From Akkermansiaceae bacterium (GTDB lineage Bacteria; Verrucomicrobiota; Verrucomicrobiia; Verrucomicrobiales; Akkermansiaceae), in NCBI GenBank assembly GCA_903934285.1, contig CAIZNN010000131.1, positions 1 through 40,223 of the forward strand: a stretch of DNA of 40,223 bases, in the 5' to 3' direction. The number at the start of each line of letters is the position of its first letter. Positions within the stretch are counted from its first letter, which is position 1. A program made the translations under genes and the position numbers. Below the pieces are notes generated by a model that was not told the origin of the DNA, did no database searches, and was given only the letters and a program-made list of their open reading frames with translations. This document shows positions 33,701 to 40,223 of this stretch, one piece after another.

Positions 33701-36700
33701 TGGTGGCATAAAGCACCTCGCCGCTGTTGATGCCGCGGGTGTAGTTCCACCACAGGCGGTTGTAGGCGGGGGCGGTGGCCACCCCGGGGTTGGCGAAGTC
33801 GTCGCGGCCCTTGAGCAGCGCGAGTTCTTCCTGCAGCGAACTGGCCACCTGGCCTTCAAACGAAAACCGGCTGGTGTTCACCTCGGTGACCGTCGTTTGG
33901 TCGTCGATGGAGATGGTCGGGTTGGCCGCGTCGGCATAGGCCTCGTTGCCGAGGATGGTGTAGAGATCATTCAAGTAACCCGCGGCGAGCATCAGGCCGT
34001 TGTTAGCCGAGGTGAAGTCGATGCCCGAGCCGATGGTGAAGCTTTTGCCGCGGTTGAGCACGGTTTCGTAAATCTCGATCAGGCCGGCGTCGTTGATATT
34101 TTCGAGATTGAGTGCGACGTCGCCCTCCCAGCGTTTGCCGGCCTGGGTGAGCATCGACACATCGGTGTTGATCTCGCTGTTATAGAGATCGCTCATGCGC
34201 TGGTTGAACGGAGTGATCTTGGCCAGCACCCGCTTGATCCAGCCCTCGACCAAGGCCGGCGGCGTCCACCCGGACCAACCCGCCGTGTCAGCCTGGCCGC
34301 TCACCTTGAGGCGGTAGGCCATCGTGAAATAGACATCCCCCATCAACACGGCCGGACTGCTGATGGTGGCCGCCGGCGATCCGCCGACGAGAATCGAACT
34401 GCCGAGCGTGCCATCGGGCTTGAGCCAGGTGCTGGTGCTCGAAGATGTGTTAATGTTGTTAGCTGTGAGCGTCGGGTTGGTGCCATCGGTGGGGAAGCCG
34501 TAGCGCCATTGGAATTCGTAAAGCTCCGGGTGGCCGGCGTAGTCGCCGCTGTGGCGCAGGGTCACTTGTTCGTCGAGCGGGTTGCTCGCCAGCAGCACCT
34601 TGAGATCGCCCTGATAGAGTGTGGGATCGACCTTGATGATCTGCATGGCGACGGGGTTGCCCGCGTCGGTGAAGGCCTCGCCGTTTTCAAACATCAGGGT
34701 GACGTAGCCCGTGCCCTTGCCCGTGGCGCTCAGCGCGTAGCTGTCCACTGCGGTATCGCGGTCGCGGACGTCCGCCAGAGTGGCCTTGTCAATCGCCCGG
34801 TGATCCTTGGCTGTGTCCACCACATACTTGCCAGGAATCGTCGCGCTCTCGCTGAAGGTTTCCAACTGGGTGCTCAGGCTGTTGACGGCGGCATCCCATC
34901 GGCTCTTGTAAATCGTGTCGGTGCCCGGGCACAGGCCTTGCAATTCCGCCAGGTCCGCGCTGCCGAGCACGTTGAGATTGAGGTAATCCTCACCAGCGAT
35001 CTCATCGACAAATTCGCCCTTGAAAACCAGTGCGCCGGAACTGCCGATGGTGGCATCGAAGTAAAACCGCTGCTGCAACGACGGCGATAGTTTTTGGAAA
35101 TAGGTCCTGCCGGCATAGGCGCTGGTGAGCACCGAGGGAGGCAATTGGTCCAGGCCGCCCGCACTGAGCAGGACGGTCTTATTGCGGGAGGGGTCAAACA
35201 AGGTCACGCTGTTGGCGGCGGCACCCGTGTTGGCCACCGACTGCTGGTAAATCACCTCGGCGCTGGTGGCACCGCGGACTTGTGGCAAGTACCCGGCGAT
35301 GGCACTTGCCTTGGCCAGGGTCAGCGTCTGTGCGGTTTCCAGCAGCGGCACAACCTGCTGCTGGGCCACGGGCAGGGTTGGGTCATCCGGCCACTTCGGT
35401 TGATAGCGCAGGGTCACCGGCACCCCGCTGCCCGTGTCCGCGATGAACGGCATCAGCGTGCCCACCGCCGCTTGCTTGGCCAGCGTCAGGCGCGGATCGA
35501 AAAAGCCGGCCAGCGAGTTGTAATAATACTTCATTCCGAAGCTCACCGGCGGCGCGATCCTGACCTGCGGCGCGGTGGCGTAACCGCTGCCTGCGCTGGT
35601 AAGGATGAATCCCGTGACCCGCCCACTCGTCAGGATCGCCGTGGCGGTGGCGGTGCTGCCGCTGACCGGCGCTTCGACGGTCACCACCGGCGCGCTAAGG
35701 TACCCGCTGCCCCCGACTCCCGGGATCAGCGTGATTGCCGTGACCGCACCGCCGCTCACACTGGCCGAGGCGCTGGCACTGGTCTTGGCGTGAGCCCCGC
35801 GGTAAGTCCAAGCGTAGCCTTGGCGGTCCTTGACGGTGAAACTGCCGTAGCTCGTCGGCGCATCGCCCGCCGTGGCAGCATCGGCCACTCCGGCGACTTC
35901 GTAGTTGGGCACGTTGCCAGCGCCATCGAGCGGCAGAGGCAAGGCGAACAGCGGCCCAGGCGGCTGGACCTTGGTCCCGGCGATCGCGTCATAGACCAGC
36001 GGCCAGGTGAAGGATTCGCGCAGGACCTGATAGACGTCGATGCTCGGCCGCAGGTCGCCCGGGTTGGTGTAGGCGAGCAGCACAAACGGCTGCGAGGTGC
36101 TGGCGCTGTTCAGATCGTCGCGCAGCGCGTAGGCGCGGCCGCCGAGCAGCAGCGCGTGTTCCTCGTTGGGATTGAACCCGGGCTGGCTCGCGTCATTTTG
36201 ATAATAAACGCTGCCGGCCTGCTGCGATGGCCCGAGATCGCCCGTGCCACTCCCCGAGGCAATCACGATCTGCGGCGTGCCCGTCGGATAGACCACCGTG
36301 TAGTGGCCGACCTTGGACGGCAGGTAAAACGGCGCGAACTTCGCGTTGGTGGGCGTTACTTTTTTGAACCACCAGACCGTGAGTTGGTCGTGGCCGCTGC
36401 GCGTGTTGACCGGGATGATCGCCCCGGCCTCGGCCGCCGCCGCGCCCTGCGCAAATGGATTGATGTAACCCGCTGGATAATAGTTGTCGCCGCTGGCGAT
36501 GTAGCCGGCCGTGGAATAGCCGGCTGGCGGCTCGATGCGCTCGCCCACCTTCACCGTTGCCGTCAAGTCCGCCACGCCATCGCCATTGGTGTCGTTGATC
36601 GTGTCCACCGCGGGCGTGCCCGTCAGCGGTCCGCTGCCGTCGGGATCGGCCAGCGCCGGGCTGCCGAGTTGGTTCTCCGCTTGAATGTAGAGCGGCACAT

Positions 36701-38660
36701 ACCACGGCACGCCACCTTCCATGAATTTGAGCAAGGTGCGGCTGGTCGGGTCGCTGGAAACACTGAAGTCCGCCAGCAAGCGCTGGGTCTGGACATCGAT
36801 GCTCACTTCGGTTTCCGCTGGGTCATCCTGAAAAATGACTTGCGGCAGGTGGGCCGCGTCAAACTGCGGGCCGATGGCGATGCCACTGCCAGTGGCCGTG
36901 ACCGTCACCGGCTCATAGGCGGCGAGCGCAGCAGGCCACACCTGGGTGTATTTGCGCAGGTATTTCGGCCATTGGATCGAGAGGTTCGGCGCGCTGCCGA
37001 AATAAATTTCGGAGTCATTGGTTTCCATCCAGTAGATCTGGATTTTATCGGGGTTGTCGTTGCTGCGTTCGGCGTGATAGACGAGCTGGCCGTTGGCGAG
37101 GGCGGAGGTGCCGTAGAGCGGCTTGCCGCTGGTCTGCGCGCTGTTGACCGCGATGGACGGTGCCAGGTCCGGATCGCCGGCGGCGGGGGTGTCCTGCCAC
37201 GGCTGGAGTTGCTGGCCGAGAGGAGTCTCGATGTTGACCGATTCGGCATCGCGTTTGGTGACCACCACGTCAGCACCGAGGAACTCGCGGGTGCCGGCCC
37301 CCAGGATCTCGGCACCCAGGTATTCCACAAACACGCTGCCTTCCAGATTGTAGGAGTGCAGGGCACCCGTGCCCACGGTGTTGTCAAACCACAACGTGCG
37401 GTATTCACCGGCTTGGGTGGTGCCGGCGTCGTTGCTCGGATTGTAGCCCACAGGCACATATTCATCGGCCACGTGGCTGGGCATGAAGCTGTTGTAAATC
37501 GTGTTGGCCACCACGATGCGCCCCGCCGGAATGTTCACCAGCGGCCCTTTGAACGACTTCTCCGTCCAATACATCGGCCGTTGGGCCACGCTGGGTGCCG
37601 AGGTGACCGAAAACACCTCGGTCTTGAACTTGTAGGTCGGCGTGGCCTCGCCCGCGGCACTGGTGTCCGGCAGGCTCGACACCCACGTCACCGTCACCCG
37701 CCCCGGCTGGGTCGCAAACACCTTGCCCGCGTGCGGACTGTAATAATACGGCAACGGCGCCAAAAAATCCCGCACGCTGGCACTGCTGATCGTTTCGCTC
37801 GGTTTGCCCCGCAGGGTCAGATTGAGTCCGTTGACGATGTCCACCCGCTGGCCCAGCAGCGTGGCTCCGCTGACCAACCCGCTGGGCACCGATGCCACGG
37901 TGATGACATTGCTCGATGGCGAGCAACTCGTCACACTCACGCTGCCTGTCGCCACCAGCGGCTGGCTGGCCCCGTTGAGGTTGACCAGATAATTATTGGC
38001 AAAGACTTCGCCCGGCTTGACCGGCTCGGCGCGCCAATAGCTGCTCTGCGTGATCGCCCCGCTCCAGTCGCTCTGCGGCCGCTCGATCACATCGCCGAAC
38101 GAGTAGCGCGGCACGCCGGAAGCCAGACTGTAGCCGATGCTCGCGCGCGCTAAAATCGCGGTCACCACCGGCGCCGCCGGGATGGTTTTATCGCTGGCGC
38201 GCGGGTAACGCCCGGCGCTGATACCCAGCAGCGAGATCGGTCCGGCGCTGGCGGAGGTGGCCCCAACCCCGGCATACTGCGGAGTGGTGGCACCGCTGCC
38301 CGTCGGAATGGCCGGCCCCGCAATGCTCACGCTGGGTGGCGCGCTGGCGCTGTAGCCGCTGCCGCCATTGTTAATCGTGATGGAGGTCACCACCCCGGCC
38401 GTTAGCACGGCGGTGGCGCTGGCGGTGCTGACGCTGCCCGGCCCGACCGTGACCACCGGCGCGGCGGTGTAGCCCGCGCCGCCGCCGCGCACGCTGATGG
38501 CCGTGACCACCCCGCCCGCCGACACCGTGGCAAAGCCGCCCGCGCGGCGCTGATCGAGCAAGTTGGTGGCCCCGCCGTTGATTTGAAATTGGGCTTGGAC
38601 CGCAGGCACCATCAGCAACACGCCAAAGGCGGCCGCAAGGATCGAAAATCGGGTGTTCAT
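30735..38660 (-). CDS. Giant secreted protein (2641 aa) with C-terminal part like Tc-toxin A subunits
   Basis: The signal sequence is residues 1-23 (MNTRFSILAAAFGVLL to VQA). Gly-rich beta repeats occur at ~25-115 and again at ~960-1035 (G-GSGY-x-x-AP-x-V motif). There is a calcium-type loop DTNGDGVADL near 690, then long beta-rich stretches with no known domain. The last ~800 residues resemble TcA toxin pore and TcB-binding regions: LLRAGQSHFEQIYDRALRAT (~1865), long helices ~2025-2250, FRTFRNEALEQYRTLFDLA and SYDYETGLLG (~2275-2300), and a beta end with VSDIQLFLRTYSNSG. I compared these from memory with TcA motifs of the form W-x-x-x-x-P ... ISDVVLHLRYTA. ATG 38660 is preferred to a TTG 8 codons earlier. 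The mid-region (~1640-1880) matches no toxin domain I know. No TcB/TcC gene is in the window. Confidence 0.8.
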   Translation of the reverse strand: MNTRFSILAAAFGVLLMVPAVQAQFQINGGATNLLDQRRAGGFATVSAGGVVTAISVRGGGAGYTAAPVVTVGPGSVSTASATAVLTAGVVTSITINNGGSGYSASAPPSVSIAGPAIPTGSGATTPQYAGVGATSASAGPISLLGISAGRYPRASDKTIPAAPVVTAILARASIGYSLASGVPRYSFGDVIERPQSDWSGAITQSSYWRAEPVKPGEVFANNYLVNLNGASQPLVATGSVSVTSCSPSSNVITVASVPSGLVSGATLLGQRVDIVNGLNLTLRGKPSETISSASVRDFLAPLPYYYSPHAGKVFATQPGRVTVTWVSSLPDTSAAGEATPTYKFKTEVFSVTSAPSVAQRPMYWTEKSFKGPLVNIPAGRIVVANTIYNSFMPSHVADEYVPVGYNPSNDAGTTQAGEYRTLWFDNTVGTGALHSYNLEGSVFVEYLGAEILGAGTREFLGADVVVTKRDAESVNIETPLGQQLQPWQDTPAAGDPDLAPSIAVNSAQTSGKPLYGTSALANGQLVYHAERSNDNPDKIQIYWMETNDSEIYFGSAPNLSIQWPKYLRKYTQVWPAALAAYEPVTVTATGSGIAIGPQFDAAHLPQVIFQDDPAETEVSIDVQTQRLLADFSVSSDPTSRTLLKFMEGGVPWYVPLYIQAENQLGSPALADPDGSGPLTGTPAVDTINDTNGDGVADLTATVKVGERIEPPAGYSTAGYIASGDNYYPAGYINPFAQGAAAAEAGAIIPVNTRSGHDQLTVWWFKKVTPTNAKFAPFYLPSKVGHYTVVYPTGTPQIVIASGSGTGDLGPSQQAGSVYYQNDASQPGFNPNEEHALLLGGRAYALRDDLNSASTSQPFVLLAYTNPGDLRPSIDVYQVLRESFTWPLVYDAIAGTKVQPPGPLFALPLPLDGAGNVPNYEVAGVADAATAGDAPTSYGSFTVKDRQGYAWTYRGAHAKTSASASASVSGGAVTAITLIPGVGGSGYLSAPVVTVEAPVSGSTATATAILTSGRVTGFILTSAGSGYATAPQVRIAPPVSFGMKYYYNSLAGFFDPRLTLAKQAAVGTLMPFIADTGSGVPVTLRYQPKWPDDPTLPVAQQQVVPLLETAQTLTLAKASAIAGYLPQVRGATSAEVIYQQSVANTGAAANSVTLFDPSRNKTVLLSAGGLDQLPPSVLTSAYAGRTYFQKLSPSLQQRFYFDATIGSSGALVFKGEFVDEIAGEDYLNLNVLGSADLAELQGLCPGTDTIYKSRWDAAVNSLSTQLETFSESATIPGKYVVDTAKDHRAIDKATLADVRDRDTAVDSYALSATGKGTGYVTLMFENGEAFTDAGNPVAMQIIKVDPTLYQGDLKVLLASNPLDEQVTLRHSGDYAGHPELYEFQWRYGFPTDGTNPTLTANNINTSSSTSTWLKPDGTLGSSILVGGSPAATISSPAVLMGDVYFTMAYRLKVSGQADTAGWSGWTPPALVEGWIKRVLAKITPFNQRMSDLYNSEINTDVSMLTQAGKRWEGDVALNLENINDAGLIEIYETVLNRGKSFTIGSGIDFTSANNGLMLAAGYLNDLYTILGNEAYADAANPTISIDDQTTVTEVNTSRFSFEGQVASSLQEELALLKGRDDFANPGVATAPAYNRLWWNYTRGINSGEVLYATNYNIKEQTGSSTANGVVDAADAYRMFPQGHGDAYGHYLTALAGYYKLLEDPYFTWVTSAEDVTVLGKAVQIDYKDERKFAATAANVASSARQIVALVHRQDYKDDPASGWSQFRDGKLNSQTGVTRNQGLDEWVSRSAQGSYINWVAANTLLPDKDTNPNHSGVQIIDRTTVPELNNLASAGNDFQATIDSANAHLNPLGLSPDAIAFDISPSLLRAGQSHFEQIYDRALRATLNAKGAFNQAARMSRLLRNQENQISNSTTAYVDQEYAFTRRLIDIFGTPYSGDIGVGKTFAQDYAGPDLYNFYVVDRPTDLIDTSKAVTLTLNVPAGVADFTGDSIVNITLDGITPAHSVSKTVTVQPNKNLLWASEWGGSTIGQRASVGRIQQSLLNSYQAQLALMESNQKVQVLNTRFKRGYQLFNEMVTMHTTSQTTRADATAAIKKLQTAQAALNSLADLSDAVANNLYNLGEAMSEALPQSVGLATDVTSLGRSAIKLVAAIASQIAGLDASIERTASNALSPKVTVLASNLDKDLEALNFSYEEKQQLYEFELVYRDLLSAHFEVAQLTTDYQRSNEALRNVLVEGQNVLSERESFRQRAAAGINGYRTKDLTFRTFRNEALEQYRTLFDLASRYTYLAAKSYDYETGLLGSAAGKAVIATIVATRALGDLTGDQPQATVSTLGDSGLAGTMAQLNADFSVAKGRLGINNPDPYGTLFSLRSELFRIRTDAATTSDDDAWKQTMQQYIVPDLMADPDVARYCNNLKKADGSAAPGIVIQFGSSIDQINNFFGLPGAAGDHGYSTSSYATKISSVGIVLKGYVGMDPYAFNTPGTNGTANSSANALRATPYVYLIPCGSDRMLAPPLGDTTTLRSWTVHDQALPLPYNLGASAFNATRFFDANGTLSEQPWILRKHQAFRPVSDPAFFYSSVPTEFTNTRLIGRSAWNTRWKIVIPAYTLLSDEQDGLSRFVASVSDIQLFLRTYSNSGN

Positions 38661-38688
38661 ACGTTGAAAAAGGTGAAAACTCAAACAG

Positions 38689-38747
38689 AAAAAAGCGGCT
38701 GCAGGACCAATAAGATCGGCTCGCCGCCTCGCCCCGCAATCGGGGCG
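38689..38747 (-). terminator. Hairpin pair and T-run between the fibre gene and the giant gene
   Basis: Reading on the minus strand: CGCCCCG-ATTG-CGGGGCG (38747-38730), then a looser GCGGC...GCCGC stem (38727-38695) followed by six T (38694-38689). This could end or attenuate transcription from the fibre gene before the giant gene's ATG at 38660. Confidence 0.45.
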
Positions 38748-38816
38748 GGCACGATCGCAGTGATGGATGGCAACAGGCGCATCGGCTCGGGTCAGGCTAG
38801 GAATTGCGCCGCGGCG

Positions 38817-39953
38817 TTAGCGCGGACCGATGGCAATGAAACTGAACGGCTGGTCAGTGGCGCAAGTAGTCACAAAGCTTAATGGACTAATAGCACCCAC
38901 GCAGGTAGGGTTATTCGAGGTAAGAGGGGAAAGAGGGGCACCACTTGAGGCGGTCACAACCGATGGCTCGGCAGAGAATGCAGTGGTGAAGGTAACCATA
39001 AACTTTCCAGTGACACCTTTCGTCGCGGTGAAACCTGTCCCCAGCAGCACAACCCCTGTGGCGCTGACAGAACCGCGCACGATGCGCAGGTTCTCGACGG
39101 TGGTCGCGGTATTGGTGCCCAGGTTGCTTGCGGTAATGGTTCCCGCAGCAATGTCGGTTCCCGTCACCGTGCCGTCGGCGATCTTGGCGGTGGTCACCGC
39201 GTTGTCGGCAAGGTCGGCCGTGGCTATCGTGCCATCGGCGATCTTGGCGGTGGTCACCGCGCCGTCGAGAATGGCCGTGGAGGTGACCGCGCCGGTGGCG
39301 AGGTTGCCCGCCGTGATTGCTCCCGCCGCAATCTTGGTGGTGGTGATGGTGGCGTCCACGATCTGGGTCGCGCTCACCGCGTTGGCGGCCAGTTTGCTGT
39401 TGGTGATCGCGGCGTCGCTCACCTGGCTGGTGGTCACGGAATTGTTGGCGAGCATCGCGGTGGTCACGCCCCCGCTATCGACGCCCTCGGCCACCTTGGC
39501 GCGCATGGCATAGCTGGAAGTAACGAATTGTTGGCGCGGGGAAATCTCGTTATCCACCGCGGCGGTGCCGTCGTCGATGGTGACGCCAAGGTAGCGGATC
39601 GCGCCGCCAAAGGCATCGCTGATTTTCACGGTCGGCTGGCCCTTGGTCGCCTCGCTATAGCCCAGCGGAGTGCCCGCCGTGGCCGCGCCCGCGCCGATGA
39701 GCACGCTGAACTCACCCTCGGCAATGGTCACGATCTGCTGCTCGGAATAGAGCAAGTCGCTCGCCAGCGAGTTGGTGGCGTGGTCCCAAACGCGGAAGGT
39801 GACGGTGCGGTTGACCGGCGTGCCGGAACCCATCAAGCCACCCGTGGAGGTCAGCGCCCGGCCTTGGAAGCTGATGAAATCTGGCACGGCGGAGGCCGCA
39901 TAAGCGCTCTGGAGCAAACACAGGGTGACAAGGAATGATGCGATTCGTTTCAT
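38817..39953 (-). CDS. Secreted fibre protein with FQGR-type N-domain and short beta-helix repeats
   Basis: This 378-residue protein has a signal sequence MKRIASFLVTLCLLQSAYA. The N-terminal domain (DFISFQGRALTS ... RYLGVTIDDG ... ISPRQQFVTSSYAMRAKVA) belongs to the same family as the start of the S74 spike protein. Residues ~155-275 are short repeats of type NAVTTAKIADGT/IADGTIATADLA, each about 10-17 residues, which in known fibres build trimeric beta-helices. The C-terminal ~90 residues form a small beta domain ending SFIAIGPR. It lies first in the visible part of the run, behind a 14-copy heptamer array that may tune expression. Confidence 0.68.
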   Translation of the reverse strand: MKRIASFLVTLCLLQSAYAASAVPDFISFQGRALTSTGGLMGSGTPVNRTVTFRVWDHATNSLASDLLYSEQQIVTIAEGEFSVLIGAGAATAGTPLGYSEATKGQPTVKISDAFGGAIRYLGVTIDDGTAAVDNEISPRQQFVTSSYAMRAKVAEGVDSGGVTTAMLANNSVTTSQVSDAAITNSKLAANAVSATQIVDATITTTKIAAGAITAGNLATGAVTSTAILDGAVTTAKIADGTIATADLADNAVTTAKIADGTVTGTDIAAGTITASNLGTNTATTVENLRIVRGSVSATGVVLLGTGFTATKGVTGKFMVTFTTAFSAEPSVVTASSGAPLSPLTSNNPTCVGAISPLSFVTTCATDQPFSFIAIGPR

Positions 39954-39982
39954 GGTGGTTGGGAGGTGGGAGGTGAAGAAAA

Positions 39983-40080
39983 GTTGAAAGTTGAAAGTTG
40001 AAAGTTGAAAGTTGAAAGTTGAAAGTTGAAAGTTGAAAGTTGAAAGTTGAAAGTTGAAAGTTGAAAGTTGAAAGTTGAAA
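39983..40080. repeat. Tandem array of 14 copies of the 7-base unit GTTGAAA
   Basis: Exactly 98 bases of perfect GTTGAAA repeats, 30 bases before the fibre gene's ATG on the minus strand. Units of 7 bases change length by slippage; in an untranslated region this would shift promoter or leader spacing. A neighbouring segment (40116-40147) holds the complementary motif. Confidence 0.95.
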
Positions 40081-40115
40081 TCAAGAGTAAGAAGAGGTGC
40101 GAAGCGCTTTCTGCA

Positions 40116-40147
40116 TTTCAGCTTTCAGCTTTCAACTTTCAGCTTTT
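40116..40147. repeat. Inverted counterpart of the heptamer array
   Basis: Reads TTTCAGC twice, then TTTCAAC and TTTCAGC, directly after the last gene's stop on the minus strand. CTTTCAACTTTC (40129-40140) is perfectly complementary to units of the array, so a large hairpin of variable length can form with a ~50-base loop (40081-40128). Confidence 0.75.
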
Positions 40148-40223
40148 CTACTGGTTGAGGCTGCCGAGTTCGGAGACGCGGCGGAGAGTGAACGTGCCGG
40201 TGACCGAGACGCTGTCCTTGCGC
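40148..40223 (-). CDS. C-terminus of an unknown protein, cut by window edge
   Basis: Only the last 24 residues are visible, ending VSVTGTFTLRRVSELGSLNQ and TAG at 40148-40150. It is on the same strand as, and 194 bases before, the fibre gene, so it may belong to the same locus. No family can be assigned from so little. Confidence 0.5.
   Translation of the reverse strand, partial: RKDSVSVTGTFTLRRVSELGSLNQ

Noticed and set aside
35094-38153. Plus-strand open frame of 1019 codons antisense to the giant gene
   Set aside because: High-GC shadow frame: composition is Arg/Gly/Val/His-rich with no motif, while the minus-strand frame has a signal peptide and recognisable repeats. The same holds for 33117-35090.
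39983-40080. Heptamer array as CRISPR or origin iterons
   Set aside because: No spacers, unit too short, no replication gene or DnaA-type box nearby.
1-40223. tRNA or rRNA genes
   Set aside because: I looked for cloverleaf-type stems with a T-loop GTTCRA context and for rRNA landmarks and found none I could support.

Overview
The window is high-GC bacterial DNA with dense, mostly housekeeping genes in the left half and a long run of very large secreted-protein genes in the right half. A member of Verrucomicrobiota (or a close PVC relative) is the best guess. The supporting signs are a type-3 (eukaryote/archaeon-like) prolyl-tRNA synthetase, an IS200-like REP-type transposase remnant, autotransporter-type beta-strand repeats with a C-terminal sorting-like helix, 'FQGR...SPRQ' fibre proteins, and promoters of the form TTGnCn - 16/17 bp - TAnnnT. 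This is an inference; no rRNA gene is present.

Left region (1-3.8 kb): end of a Y1-type transposase, a 650-base gap with no recognisable gene, proS, a truncated scramblase/LURP-one-like gene, a short relic of a nitrilase-family gene, and uppP (undecaprenyl-diphosphate phosphatase, cell-wall lipid carrier recycling). Region 3.9-12.6 kb (minus strand) is a tight operon for the membrane arm of respiratory complex I in the order nuoH-J-K-L-M-M-N. nuoI is missing from its usual place between H and J, there are two different nuoM genes, and NuoL has a long C-terminal arm. This pattern fits the '2M' type of complex I with an extra pump module.

Middle region (13-24 kb): a HAD phosphatase, rpmI-rplT, and two adjacent radical SAM/SPASM genes followed by a small membrane protein. 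One resembles the NirJ/AhbC/AhbD haem-modifying group, and hemL lies nearby, so a tetrapyrrole link is plausible. Next come a YlbF-family protein with a Cys/His/Gly-rich tail, a minus-strand three-gene cassette (DegT aminotransferase, Gfo/Idh/MocA oxidoreductase, NagB-type deaminase) of lower GC that looks like an imported amino-sugar module, hemL, hairpin repeats and an RluA-type pseudouridine synthase.

Right region (24.1-40.2 kb, minus strand): at least six genes for exported proteins reading the same way, several overlapping or nearly touching. In transcription order they are the end of an unknown protein, a fibre protein, a 2641-residue secreted giant whose last ~800 residues look like the pore helices and TcB-binding end of Tc-toxin A subunits, a small membrane-anchored protein, a tail-fibre/RCC1/S74 self-cleaving spike-like protein, a secreted protein with a calcium-loop segment, and a beta-strand-repeat surface protein. 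A 14-copy 7-base tandem repeat sits in front of the fibre gene. I consider this locus the best candidate for an undescribed system: a Sec-exported, Tc-like giant with phage-tail-like fibres. A second window-wide oddity is the strong excess of the word CTAAC/GTTAG in every reading frame.
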